From: Actinomycetota bacterium
GTDB lineage: Bacteria; Actinomycetota; Thermoleophilia; Gaiellales; Gaiellaceae
Assembly (NCBI GenBank): GCA_013812465.1
Contig: JACCTK010000317.1
Coordinates: 1 to 11,276 of the forward strand
Direction of reading: 5' to 3'
DNA: 11,276 nt
A model generated the notes under the pieces. It made no database searches, was not told the DNA's origin, and saw only the letters and a program-made list of their open reading frames with translations. Made by a program: the position numbers and the translations under genes. This document shows, in pieces, positions 11,273-11,276 of this stretch (its first letter is position 1; the number at the start of each line of letters is the position of its first letter).

Positions 11273-11276
11273 GGAC

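Noticed and set aside
1..11276. CRISPR array, insertion sequence with inverted ends, or rRNA
   Set aside because: No regularly spaced repeats beyond those listed, no transposase frame and no rRNA-like sequence were seen.

Overview
The window is high-GC DNA with dense actinobacterial-type coding. It has frequent GTG starts, promoters whose -10 box sits directly in front of start codons, and short secreted or membrane-anchored proteins with Thermoleophilia-like N-termini. I infer a member of Thermoleophilia (Gaiellales/Solirubrobacterales-like), but the class is a judgement from style and cannot be proved from this window.

Left end (1-1580): the C-terminal HhH part of an ERCC4-type nuclease (minus strand) abuts, head to head, the catalytic half of a tyrosine recombinase (plus strand). 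Both lack their N-termini at the same point near 331, which looks like a deletion scar. A small secreted protein follows, then a tRNA with anticodon CAU, most likely tRNA-Ile2, on the minus strand.

Metabolic block (1638-3703): a YjbQ-family protein (plus) converges on a minus-strand pair, a class-I glutamine amidotransferase of the PuuD type followed by an SDR oxidoreductase. Between the pair lies what looks like the last codons of a lost aldehyde dehydrogenase gene, still carrying the Shine-Dalgarno of the SDR. A strong hairpin separates the convergent genes.

Non-coding block (3704-4582): this is the most unusual part. It holds no convincing protein gene but three homologous, evenly built RNA genes in tandem. 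Each has a sigma70-like promoter, a conserved palindrome CGCAATTTGCG (or its complement) about 33 bp upstream of the -35 box, a folded domain of 101-102 nt closed by its own two ends, and a terminator. Copies 2 and 3 are 86% identical without gaps. Copy 1 is much more diverged but keeps the closing helix through a compensatory change and replaces the apical UUCG loop with a GGAA (GNRA) loop. I do not recognise the family.

Exporter block (4583-6317): an MFS transporter starts right after the third RNA and overlaps a class-I SAM methyltransferase gene, a probable two-gene operon.

Minus-strand block (6314-10696): reading leftwards, a flippase-like membrane protein (LPG synthase TM family), a secreted CAP/SCP-domain protein, a charged 104-residue protein with an internal repeat, an unrecognised 179-residue protein, and a KhtU-like cation/proton antiporter coupled to its KhtT-like RCK_C regulator. 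The regulator's stop overlaps the methyltransferase stop in a shared CTAG.

Right end: a small exported protein on the plus strand (10744-11202), divergent from the flippase-like gene and followed by two hairpins.
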